A DNA stretch of 64,000 nt, from contig JBAMJV010002952.1 in NCBI GenBank assembly GCA_037951105.1, positions 124,001-188,000 of the forward strand, given 5' to 3'. The position numbers and the translations under genes are program-made. The DNA is from Echinarachnius parma. Its lineage: Eukaryota > Echinodermata > Echinoidea > Clypeasteroida > Echinarachniidae. Each line of letters opens with the position of its first letter. The stretch's first letter is position 1. Shown here one piece after another: positions 23,299 through 33,906 of the stretch. The notes beneath the pieces are model-generated. The model was not told the DNA's origin and searched no databases. It worked only from the letters and a program-made list of their open reading frames with translations.

Positions 23299-23514
23299 CC
23301 CTACGACGGCGTTCTTCCCAGAAACCCCTTAATTCTTCATTGCTCAAGTAGTCAGAAGCTTTATAAACCTGACATATACCCGAAGCGGATTAAAATCAAC
23401 TTGGGGATATATGCGAAGGATCCCCGAAGCGATACAGCTTTTTGTAATAATTAATTCAAACATATAGGGAAACTGACCAAGAATATATTGTGATTAAAAG
23501 TGAGCAAAGAAAAA

Positions 23515-23589
23515 TGGGATTCCAACGGGATTCGAACCCGAGACCTCCGGATTGCTAGACCGGTGCTATACCGACTGAGCTATAGAAAA
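23515..23589 (-). tRNA. tRNA-Ala(AGC)-like sequence, copy 4 (pseudogene)
   Basis: D stem 3' strand reads TAGC instead of GAGC. Otherwise like copy 1. Confidence 0.55.
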
Positions 23590-23805
23590 CCCTACGACGG
23601 CGTTCTTCCCAGAAACCCCTTAATTCATCATTGCTCAAGTAGTCAGAAGCTTTATAAACCTGACATATACCCGAAGCGGATTAAAATCAACTTGGAGATA
23701 TATGCGAGGGATCGCCGAAGCGATACAGCTTTTTGTAATAATTAATTCAAACATATAGGGATACTGACCAAGAATATATTGTGATTAAAAGTGAGCAAAG
23801 AAAAA

Positions 23806-23880
23806 TGGGATTCCAACGGGATTCGAACCCGAGACCTCCGGATTGCTAGACCGGTGCTCTACCAACTGAGCTATAGAAAA
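23806..23880 (-). tRNA. tRNA-Ala(AGC)-like sequence, copy 5 (probably a pseudogene)
   Basis: D stem intact and D loop AGTTGGTA, the form closest to a standard tRNA. The acceptor stem is degraded as in the other copies. The unit ends shortly after this copy. Confidence 0.55.
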
Positions 23881-23929
23881 CCCTACGACGGCGTTCTTCC
23901 CAGAAACCCCTTAATTCATCACAATTAAC

Positions 23930-25550
23930 GTTAATCCCCTCATTATCATTCAACAAAATGGCCTCAAGATATTATGTTGAGACCTTTACGGTAGTGGAAC
24001 TTAAGCATTTCAAAGCTTTGTAATACATGTACAATGAAACTAAATTGTAAAAGGGATATTATACGTATGGATAATTTGAGAGTGCTAGTTCTACAAATTA
24101 TCGAGGTAACTAGAGTACTTAGATGCTCATGAATATGAAAATTAGTGGTGATCGCATCCAATAGAACAATGTTAAAGTGTATTTACTTATGAATATTATT
24201 CGTTTGCAGCATATTTTGCTTCGCTCATTTTCATATAATGAATATGTAAATTCAATAGTGAAGGAATAATTTCACTTATAAAAGAATCAACATTTCGAAA
24301 TACTAATCACTACATTTTATTTACTTAATATGCATAAAGGAACCTTAGTTATGTGCAATATGCCACAACTCTACTCTGGGGGGAAAGGGTACAACTTTCA
24401 TAATTATAGAGAACTACAGTGCGTTTTAAATGACATTATACACATGATTTACTATTTCCTTGCCATTGATATATCGATGTGCCACAGTAATATTGATCTG
24501 TCTGCTGCTTGACTGTACAAAGACGCAATACTATGATCCTATATAAATAAATATTAAAGGGATTGTCCAAATCCTCAATATAAAATTTTAATTCTAGCGG
24601 TTCCCTCATACCTTGTTGTATTCGTATTAACAATAAAATCATGGGACAGGTTTCGGTTTTTCAAATTTCCCTTTCGTTACAAAGATATGTACGATCGAAG
24701 TATTCAGATAAGAAAAACTCCCCCGGAGTTTTTCTTATCGTGTACAAAGTGAGTGCAGTGAGTTAGTGAATATCACTTTGCATTTTCGCTCATTACTTGG
24801 CCATGCAATGTCCATTCGACTTGAAATGTTCACACAATACCCTGTGGACATATGAGATAACAACAATATACATTGCATCAAACTTTCATCACCTTTTGCA
24901 CATGTCAACAAAGTTACTAGATCCCTTTATTAAGCAGTCTTTTTCTAAAATATGCGTAAAATGGAATAGCACGGTCCATTATCAGCGCACTATAATTTTC
25001 TACTCAACATTCATGTTTATGATTTATCAGGGTCATCAGTTGCATAATGCGACCCATGTTCACCTGATACTATCTGAAACATGTGTTTCCATATGCTGAT
25101 TATACTTTAATTGTCACCGGCGTCTCTGATGGAGTCTTTGAGGTGGAGGTATAATGCTTTGGAAAACAATGTTCATTGCTAAAATAAGCATTCATCGTAG
25201 AGCTGGTCCTGACAAGCAATTATTGGTGTGTTCCTCAATCAAAGAACAAAGCTGATAACCAATACAATATGGGTATAAAGGTGCTGTAGAACAATATTGA
25301 AGTTGACCCACATCAGCCATTCTACATTTAAGCACCAAAGACTATATTACCAGCAAACAGAAATACATGAGGCAGGAACAATATCTAAAATGAGGCTGCC
25401 TCATGCGTAATCTATCTGCTGCGGTTATACCGTTGAGGACCCCCCCCCCCCAACCCCCAAAATAAAAATAATAATATCTGATTGTACAGCAAACACGACA
25501 GTCCTGGTGGGGATCATGGCGGTTCAAGGTGTCGTAGGCAGCATAAAGGG
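23930..25550. other. Interior of element A without recognisable genes
   Basis: Short open frames only, none with a known motif. It contains a perfect hairpin at 24707-24739 and a C run at 25441-25450. The sequence appears unrelated to the element arms. Confidence 0.5.
24707..24739. other. Perfect 15 bp hairpin
   Basis: GATAAGAAAAACTCC is followed by CCC and its exact reverse complement. It has no obvious gene next to it. It could be the core of a palindromic MITE or simply a cruciform-forming sequence. Confidence 0.6.
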
Positions 25551-25860
25551 TCAAAGAAAGCAACTCCGGTGATTAGCTTTTGTATCCTCTTGATGATCAT
25601 AGCCGTCAATGAGTTTAGGATAGCCTAATTGCCTTTCCTGACCTAACCTTGATAGTTCCGGGATGGGTTCATCCACGAATGGGGCGATGTTTTCGAAGAT
25701 AAACCGCTCGTATGGCACAGCATTTGGACTGACTGTGTCTTTACCAGGCTTCAACAAGTAGGTAACTTTGACTTTCCTCCAGAGCTTCGGGATGTTGTTG
25801 GTGCTCATGCATGCATTGAGCATGTTCAGGAGCAAGTTGGGGTCGCCTGGACTAGGTGTT
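25551..25860 (-). pseudogene. Fragment of a non-LTR reverse transcriptase
   Basis: The frame 25551-25835 begins MLLNMLNACMSTNNIPKLW and continues into KVTYLLKPGKD, then ENIAPFVDE. This layout is typical of reverse transcriptase just before the palm domain, where LINEs have IP..W..A.V..L.KPGKD. The following Y-RPISLL-type motif is degenerate and the catalytic region is missing. A short dead LINE piece inside element A. Confidence 0.6.
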
Positions 25861-26329
25861 CCATTTGCTCATATAGGATATCATCAAGTCAAGCAGATTT
25901 TACATTTTAATTGCTTATTGGAAGCTAACTGGTCACTCATGGTGAGAGCATCCATGAGTATTGTGAGTCTGTGGCCGTTAGGAACCTGGCCCTCCCGGGA
26001 TGATCGTCAGGTTTTCCTGTCTATTCACAAGAAGTCGATGGGCAGCTTGATGAATACTATAAACGGTTCAGACTAGCATAGCCACCTGGGAAAGAGGGTG
26101 GGGGGCTTGCTTAATCAAATCAAAAGATAAAACAAACTTATATGTTTGATTGGTCTGGCCAACATGGCCAAGGGAGGGAAAGGGGAAGGGGCATGCTTAA
26201 TTCAGGCTCTAAATTAAATAAACAAACAAAAATGCTAGTATTATAACAAACCCGATTTCTTTTTTATTTGTATAACTAACCTGATTTCATTTTCGGATTA
26301 ACGAATCCTATTTTATTTTCTCATAAACA
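25861..26329. other. Unassigned sequence in element A
   Basis: No gene or repeat family recognised. It has short purine-rich stretches near 26160-26190. The frame 25768-26076 overlaps the dead LINE piece on the other strand and is not credible. Confidence 0.4.
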
Positions 26330-26490
26330 AACCTTCGGAATAACGAACCCGATTTAATTTTAGGAATAGCGAACCCTCGGAATAACAAACATTCTGAATA
26401 ACGAACCTTTGGAATAACGAACCTTCGGAATAACGAACCTTCGGAATAACCAAACCTTCGGAATAACGAACCTTCGGAATAACGAGCTGT
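26330..26490. repeat. Minisatellite, about 16 bp unit GGAATAACGAACCTTC
   Basis: About nine imperfect head-to-tail copies, cleaner at the right end. The left copies are interrupted by GATTTTATTTT-like variants starting near 26250. A tandem repeat, with no spacer pattern that would suggest CRISPR. Confidence 0.75.
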
Positions 26491-27286
26491 AACCGTCTTG
26501 ATGTACGAATAATTCTGAAATTATAGACTAAAAATGGACGTTTTAGTCAATTGAAAATGAAAATTGTAAGCATTATTTTGTTCATGTCTGTGCTACTTAT
26601 CATCTAAAATGTTCTTGACATCATTTTGACAATCAGAGTTCGAAACAGAACTGCCTCTAGAGGTAGCTGGTAAAATGAATTTAGATAAATTATATAATAC
26701 ATTTTCTTTGTGTAATGACTGTCATGATATCTAGCGGCCATTTTGTTTATATGCAAATAGAGGGTTTTTAATTTATTGTGAGTGTTCTATACTTCTGCAG
26801 TCTGATTGTTTTAGAAATGTCCTTATTCATTTACCAAACCCTCATACTCGGCATTAAGACACGTGTGCGCTTGAGTAACTTGAACAAAAGACAACTAATC
26901 ATTTAAAAGGAACTAGTAACTCTCAGTTTTGAAATGTACAATAACTGGCAAATAGTTGATCAAAGGTATATTTTTAATGTGTTATTAATGTGTGACAATG
27001 TCATGTTTAATGGATGTTATATGGTCGAGCGAAAAGGCAAAGTGAAATTCGCTATAGCATTGCACTGACGTTGTACACAGTTTTTAATATCAAGGACATA
27101 CTATAGTTATAAACCTTAACACTTTAATCATAAATATCTTCATAACGAAAGAAAAAAAAAAACTATATTCCATGCTTCTGTTGGTAATACGTATGAATAC
27201 AATCAGGTATGTTATAAGACCCGCTATAGAGACCCAAGTATTGTAAATTTTGAGGATTTTGACAATGTTACTATAGATCCCTTCGA
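26491..27286. other. Inner part of element A, right side
   Basis: Mostly unassigned. The segment near 26735 (GCGGCCATTTTGTTTAT) echoes the arm module (compare 27475), so it may be a diverged counterpart of the duplicated module at 21850-22440. No gene seen. Confidence 0.4.
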
Positions 27287-28261
27287 AAATGTGATGTGTT
27301 TTAATGCCAGTCATTAATTTCCTTACTCGTAAGAGTAAATATAACTAACTCCGATATAAGGTTTGTATTATTTGCATGACTATCATTAAATAGGTAGAAA
27401 TATTCAATTTGTAACTCCTATCTCTTCATGATAACAGGCATGCGTTATGAGTATGTTTGTAAATCACAATTTCGGCGGCCATTTTGTTTATGCAAATTAT
27501 GGGGTCAAAAGCTAAAAATTTCACTTGGAAACAAGGCTTATCGTATTCAGCATACCTAAGTTATGCTAAGAACAAATAATTTCCCAGTTTATATTGCTGA
27601 ATAACCGTATCGTTCAACTTTTCCCGACATCCCACTTGGCTAGCAAAATGTTTGGAGCACTGTATACATTTTGCATAGGATAACACATGTAATGTGTACA
27701 TTGCACTATATCGCGGCATTTACATTGTTACCGTAAAAATGTCATATCTCCCTTGTAAAATGGTCCTATATAACAGAAAATACAGCTTTGGAATCGTAAT
27801 AATACATTCTATCCATAATTATTTGTTTCCAGCAGTTTCAATTATGCGAATTCATTTGAAGATTAAAGATATCAGTACAATGTACAAAAACATAATTTTT
27901 TCCACTAATTTGTGTACTTTGACCTGTGAACTTTGACCTTTACCTTTGACCTTGCCTGATGAAAGTCTCTAATCATTTTAGAGAATCTTTCCCACATCTG
28001 AAAACATATTTTTAGAAGAAAGTTCACTCATCATGGCCTTGAAATGATAATTTTTCGAAATATTGTCATTTTCTATAAAATTTACGAAGTGGTTACCATG
28101 CCAACCATATATCTCCCAGGAAACCAATTTTCAATTCTGGAGACAAGCAAACTCGTGAGCTCTAGGGTATACTCTTTCAGAAAATACTTGTCTCCAACCC
28201 CTACAATTCAGAACTCCCTAAATCGATTTCTAGGCCACTTTTTCAGAGTTGGCCACCAGAC
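27287..28261 (-). repeat. Right arm of element A
   Basis: Reverse complement of 20864-21836, including the AGGTCA cluster (27913-27955) with the exact element TGAACTTTGACCT at 27927-27939. Confidence 0.75.
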
Positions 28262-29265
28262 TAGATTGGGGGCGGGTGGAGTTGAATGATTTCCCATAAT
28301 GCTATGCGGCAATAGATTATAACTTAATGTTAAATTGAATTGCATTTAATTATATAACAAACATGAATTTAGCAATATTATTTTGCCGACTGAAATGGTC
28401 GTGTTTCTTGTTTGGGATGGGGGAGGGGATGCTACTCCAACACATTGCTTCTTTGATGCAGTAACCGTGATATATTCCACACTGTTGTCAAGGATAAAAA
28501 TCACATGCCTATCAGACCTATTCGTATGATTTCCTTTCTGCATATTTGTTTTGACAAAGGCTATTATGCATTCAAATTAAATACAAGTTGACATTGTTAC
28601 TTTGTTGACAAGGATAAGTCTTATACCTGAACAAAACATCGGTACGTTTCGGTTTCAAACCATTCTCATGGTTTGAATGCCTACTATTTTCCCAGAGTCC
28701 CCTTTTCCACACTTCTTGCTACAAACATTGCTCATTATATTGTATTCACCAAAACCTACTCAAACATCATGAGGCTAACAACATCAATGGCCAAATTAAT
28801 TCAAAATGTTCATGTTACTTCCATGATATAAAAGTAAAATGACCTTTTACCTTTAAATTGATAAATACTTCACTGTTCACAGTATAATTTTTTTCAAATA
28901 TAGATCATTATAATATATGCATGTATAATGCAAACTTGGAGTAGAATATGTAAATGGATTTGATACTTTGTTTATACCTATACCACCATAAGTTATGTTC
29001 TTGTATCATTAGCTTATACGATTTAAGTGTTTTATTTAAATGCAACAATGATAATAGTTTTGTAATACAACTATAAATTAGTAAATAATCGAGTATTCTA
29101 TAATTATAAGAGCTTAAAATGGTCTAATTTTAGTTTTACGCATTTTATGTTACTACATTGTATGAAGATTATTCATATTATGTATATTATAGCAAAAAGT
29201 ATTTACAACGAATTGGAAATGAAGTAAAAAGTTTACTCTTTTCCATTAACTGTGTAATGCGTTCA
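28262..29265. other. Receptor 3' flank (type shared with 44932-45757)
   Basis: No gene. The sequence after element A resumes the receptor unit (GGAGTTGAATGATTTCC). It is similar to 44950-45700 over several hundred bases, including the GACATTGTTACTTTGTTGACAAGG-type segment. Confidence 0.5.
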
Positions 29266-29400
29266 GTTTAGATAGATCTCATAAGAGAGGTTCTACATGC
29301 ATTCGTATTGATTATCCACCAAACTAGAGGGCATGTCTTCGTATTACTTGTGGTAATGTTCATGATGTTGAGACACCTTTCTCTCTTCCAGTACTGCGGT
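29266..29400 (-). pseudogene. Relic of a receptor tail C-terminus
   Basis: On the minus strand this matches the last 40 or so codons of the receptor tails (segments corresponding to CATGCATTCGTATTGAT and GTGGTAATGTTCATGATG). It has small insertions and changed frames, and homology ends near 29400. It is the only trace of a receptor copy between the ones at 18732 and 31946. Confidence 0.65.
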
Positions 29401-31500
29401 TTCCTGTCGGGTCCAATGTGACATAATGTAAGTAATGACAGCCACTATATGGATGGTTTGATGTAAGAATGTTGGCCTCGGTGAATCATCTTTTTATTTT
29501 AATGATATGGCAAAATAGTTTATTAATTATTTATTCATAAACCTGAAGCACGGGGACGCACCCGACTTTCGGACAGTTGTTCTAGTCATTTTGTTTAGTG
29601 GGTTTATTTATTACAGGGGCAAGCTACGTACAGTGGGGGCACGCTCTACGTATTTCTGAAATAGTTTTAAAAAATTGTTTTTGTACATTGATCGGCGGGA
29701 TCACATGCTCCTATGCCTCAGATTCACCAACCTTAATTGCGAATCAATAGTTCACGATGTTCATATCTTCATTAGATCGAGATTTTGAACGATTTTACAA
29801 CCCCCCCAAACACCTGTATTGCCCAGAGTTCCGTGGTAATCTTAGAAAATCTTTGCTTGACAATTTCTTAAAATCATTACAATTACAAATAACTGTTACA
29901 TATCATTTGATTACCACCTTGAAATGGACAAATATGTGGCTTTTGTTTCCATTTCGATTGTGAAATTACAGAGTTTACCGTTAAAAATGCACATATTTTC
30001 AAAAGTGGGGTATGGCAACATGGACTATAGTCATATTGAAGCAGAAAATATAGCCGAAATATTTCAATTTTATTTCATGTCATCGTGTTGCATAATTCAC
30101 ACTCAATTTTACACAACTATCAACATTTTCAAAAGCAGATTGCAACACTTGGTCAAAAACATATTGAATAAAATTGAGAAGCGGTGCATAAGTCAATACA
30201 AATGCATACTAAATCTGGATATTACCCAACGAATTGGCCGTCCGATTATCTGGTTGCACAGTTGCACAAATTTAGTGCATATATCAACTATTCATGGGTT
30301 GACAGAAAACGCTTTATTCTGAATATTTGGGGCAAGCCTCTGTAGTCTGGGAGGAAAGGAGTATTCAAAGGAGTATGACAATTGTAACTGCGATACACAC
30401 TCACATATATTGCACTAATTTAATTCATATAATTAGTTTTGAGACCAAATCGTGCGATATGCTATTGAAAATATTCATTAAGTTTGTGGGAAATTAATTT
30501 TCAAATATGCAACGCAACCACGCATAACCAACTTTTAAAGATTTCAAGTACACAGAAATATAATATGTGGCCCTTTGCAAAAGGTAGCCTATTTACCTAC
30601 ACATTTTGCGAACATTTCAATGAAATGTTTAACCTTTTCTCCATTTCCGCAAATATTTTGGTTCACGACCACATGCCAAATGTTGATCCATTTCCCGCCA
30701 TTAAAATCAAAGTATGGACCGTTAAATTTGCATATTTTACATAGGCATGTTTACAAAGTTGGACAAACAAATCTGCTTTTCTCCAAAGTTGCAAAAGTGG
30801 ATTTAGCACCTTTTCGAATATAGCTCTTCATGCATATCTAGATATCTAGACGGGCCTCTTGATATTTATCGGTCTATGAAATAAAATTGACTTATATTTT
30901 TGCACTAATTTGATTATAAAGACTAGTATTATCTACGAAACACATAAGCAAAAGCAATGTATCAACCAAAAACAAAACACAATCATTTAATAAATCACTT
31001 TCCATACCGCACATGTGACCACGTGAACAAGTATAACAAGATATATTATACAATGATAACAATATCCCTAGTTTTGGTTTCAAACTATCAATATTACATG
31101 TCAAATTATACTATAGAATCCTTTTATCTGTTTATATTGTTACAATATTGTTATTCAAGTAGAGAAAAAGGTTTGAAAAACGATATATTTTTTTTTTTCA
31201 AGGATAAGTAAACCACTTGACCAAACAGCGGTAAGTTTTGGTTTCAGTTGGTGTTGCATGCATTAACGTTATCGTACAATGACCCAAGCAAAACCAATGG
31301 GCAGATTACAGTAAATCTCATGCATTCATGTTGCATGTGTGAGAAAGATACGTTATGCTTTATTCCTTCAAATTATAGTTAAACACACAATAAAATGTAT
31401 TAACTTAGTTAAGATGTAATTAAGTACAATCTACGAATTACACATATAAACAATAATAAATCTTATTACGGACCCCTCACCCGCTACCTCCCGGCTCTTG
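29401..31500. other. Gene-poor AT-rich stretch
   Basis: I see no supported gene. The longest open frame (29924-30322, 132 codons) has no recognisable domain and sits in AT-rich sequence. Nothing here is repeated elsewhere in the window by eye. Confidence 0.4.
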
Positions 31501-31945
31501 CCGTCTTAATAGTGGAAACACTTAACTCTATAGTACTCGCATTATGTCTACATTAGATTAATACAATAATTATAATCGAATATGAAACCACAACTTTGTT
31601 GTGTAATGTAAGCTGTGAACAGTTAATTTTTAAATGGACAATTGCATGCATGTACAGTGCACTACAAGTTAATCAGAAAATGAGATTAGATTTTGAAACA
31701 AATTTAACATCGCTATAATTCATATATACGTGCATATATACGTCTTTGTATGATGTACGGTATTATTTTTAAATATAACATTATAATAAAATTTTATAAG
31801 AAATTTGTTGATAATTAGTTCTTCTATGTTGTTATATCTACTAAAGGCTATATAATATCTTTTTATGAAGAATATATAAAGGCTATTTTTTTTTGGAACA
31901 ATTTTGAAAAATGTTTGAACAAATGTTGAAAAGGTGGTCAGAAAT
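31501..31945. other. Receptor 3' flank (type shared with 46690-47351)
   Basis: No gene. Closely similar to the flank just downstream of the copy at 47352-53846 (shared ACTCGCATTATGTCTACATT and GTGCACTACA segments), so these two class A and C genes share a 3' environment. Confidence 0.5.
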
Positions 31946-33831
31946 TTACTTCAAACAGTTTTCATAGGTGAGATGTTTCATGCATTCGTATTGGTGTTCC
32001 AACATATTAGAGCTCATTTCTTCATACTTGTGGTAATGCTCATCATGTTGAGATGCATTTCTTTCCTTCATTATTGCTTCTTCATCTTGATGTGCCATCT
32101 TCACCAAAGTCATCTCATATCTATCTTCATCAACGGCATCGCATCTTTCACGAGAACATCCTCCTATTTGGTTCACAGAGTTGAGGCCAGACTTGTCTGC
32201 TGTTCCTGGGACCTTCTTTGATTGGCGCGCTTGTTCATTTGCTACTGCATACCCATCCTCATCGATAATGTCTCGGTAAGTTGAACTTGAGAGCAGAGAG
32301 CTGAAATTCCTGGAATCAAAATGATCAGTTACCTTAGTAACCGCCGGTATCTTGGTCTTCTTCCATGGACGCCCTTGTTTCGCCACTATTGGCACTTCAT
32401 ATCCACCGTCATCAATGTCCCTATCGGCTCCATAGCAACTGCTTCCTGGATCACATCCAGTGCTGCTGTCTATGTTTGATCCTTTAGCTCCCCCACTGTT
32501 CTCATCTGACATACATGTTGTCTTCAATCGCATCGGGATTTCATATCCATCTTCATCAATCGCTTGTTCACCACCTCCAGATGTCTTAGTTGGGTTGCTT
32601 GTCACGCTCGTGATATTGGTGTTGTCATCAGTATCTGGAATTTCTAGCATATCTTGATTGGAAGTAAAATATTCAGCATAAAGTTTGAATGATATGAAGG
32701 TGAATGCCGTAACTAGCCATAATGAAAACACAATAGCAAACTTTATCTTATATTTTCTGTTTTCTTCCATTTCGGTGCTAATCTCTGCGTTTGGTGTTAT
32801 TTGATTGTCAGGTGCCATATTCGTCCCTTTAGATGTAAAGTTTGGCTCTTGTTGTTTAGTAGGTGGGGTCATACTGGGGGCAGGAACACGATGTATCAGA
32901 ACAAAACCAACATCAACCAGACTGGATGGCGTTTCGGGTCTGAACGTTTTGCACTCGACGATCCTTCCCACATCGCTGCCAGTTAAATCCTGCAACAACA
33001 TGAACCTTCTTCCATGTCGAGTCCATGATCGGTTCTTGATGTCCACATCTCCGATGTACTTGTCAACGAGACTCCATATGATATCGGTACTCTCACTTGA
33101 CTGAAGGTCGCACTCAATTCGATATCGTTTCCTTTTAGTACGTGCCGGACGTCAACATAAACCGGGAAGGAACACGTACGGTTTTCATTCAAATCTCCGA
33201 GGGACGATTTACATGATGCATTCGAAAGGTTTTTACAGGTATTGACATAAAAAGGAGTTTCCAGTAACAATGACGACGATTCGATATTAAGTCTTTTCCC
33301 TGTTAGTACGAATGATACACTTAGATGTGGCACAATACTGGCCAGCGCATGCGACTCGCAGGTAAAATCGACAGTTTCAATGTAAATTTGCCCACTCATG
33401 AATTTAGGAGAAATTGAACACTTGGGGGGCTCGATTTGTCCAACATCGATAACAGTTAAAGTATATGTTTGAACAACTTCATTTTCCGACTCGCAGTAGA
33501 TAAGTTTAACGTTAGGAGAAACGATAAATGTTAACTGAGAAACGGCGCCCTGACGAGTTCCATAGTATCCTAGGTATATATTATCACAATAGTTTTGATT
33601 GACATCACAAAAAGCTACAGAAGTTGGATATTTATCGCCAGTATACCGGGGCGATTTCCACTGTATCGTACCAGTATCAGTATTACTTGCATTGCAAGTC
33701 AACGTAACGTTTCTTCCCTCTACAACAGCCTTTTCCACAACATTGGCACCACACAGGGCAAGGGAAAATATGCACAGTAAATGTGAAATACAAGTCAGTT
33801 TTAATAATTTGTCAAGGCTCATTTTGCCCAC
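31946..33831 (-). pseudogene. Class A Ig receptor with a single frameshift
   Basis: A complete gene by homology. The leader and domains 1-2 are open from 33831 (alternative start ATG AGC nine bases in). The frame is lost near 33115, where one base is missing relative to the copies at 1-1086 and 35724-37661 (CACTCAATTC here, CACTCGAATTC there). It then continues open through domain 3, the membrane helix (KIKFAIVFSLWLVTAFTFI region) and the tail to 31946. All tail motifs survive: YEIP, YEVP, SSYRDI/TYRDI-type, YAVA, RYEMT, KYEEM, QYECM and TYENC. Everything else looks intact, so it is either a very recent pseudogene, a null allele, or an assembly error in an active gene. The upstream box is kept. 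Confidence 0.85.
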
Positions 33832-33834
33832 CGG

Positions 33835-33860
33835 TATTTATCTAACAAAATGTTTACACA
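33835..33860 (-). promoter_or_regulatory. Conserved class A upstream box
   Basis: Reading toward the gene: TGTAAACA (33851-33858 on the minus strand), TTTTGTTAGATAAATACC, then the start codon. The same block precedes the copies at 1863, 10705 and 35724. TGTAAACA is a forkhead-type consensus and GATAAATA is TATA-like. Conserved position suggests a core promoter or 5' UTR, but shared recent ancestry alone could explain it. Confidence 0.45.
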
Positions 33861-33865
33861 AAACA

Positions 33866-33906
33866 AGTAAAATCCAATTCAGTTTCGTAAGTTTTAGGAG
33901 GCTCAT
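33866..33906 (-). pseudogene. Relic leader-peptide fragment of a class A receptor
   Basis: A second ATG AGC start region at 33906, reading MSLLKLTKL and then running into the upstream box of the copy at 31946-33831. Same arrangement as at 3926 and 1576. Confidence 0.45.

Larger units (their letters stand above)
22580..23923. repeat. Tandem array, 291 bp unit, about 4.6 copies, each with a tRNA-like sequence
   Basis: Units start at 22580, 22871, 23162, 23453 and 23744; the last is cut near 23917. Copies are nearly identical apart from scattered substitutions. Each carries an Ala-type tRNA-like sequence on the minus strand and AT-rich spacer. A 12 bp direct repeat ATCACAATTAAC flanks the array (22567-22578 and 23918-23929). 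The protein-like frame across each unit is only the translation of the antisense of the tRNA-like part. Confidence 0.85.
20864..28261. mobile_element. Large inverted-repeat element A (7.4 kb)
   Basis: The ends are a perfect 12 bp inverted repeat, GTCTGGTGGCCA at 20864 and TGGCCACCAGAC ending at 28261, with TA on each side as a possible target duplication. Long arms follow (20864-21836 and 27287-28261). The flanking receptor DNA (GGACACAGATTA on the left, GGGGCGGGTGGAGTTG on the right) is continuous in paralogous units without the element. The interior carries a tandem tRNA-like array, a dead reverse-transcriptase fragment and a minisatellite, apparently later passengers. No transposase is recognisable, so it was presumably mobilised in trans. 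Confidence 0.75.

Noticed and set aside
22627..23745. Four 81-codon frames starting MSKEKWDSNGIRTRDLRI
   Set aside because: This is the translation of the antisense of tRNA-like sequence, a well-known source of false proteins.
22580..23923. CRISPR-like appearance of regular repeats
   Set aside because: The whole 291 bp unit repeats without unique spacers, in an animal genome.
29924..30322. 132-codon open frame
   Set aside because: No domain, no paralog in the window, AT-rich context; expected by chance.
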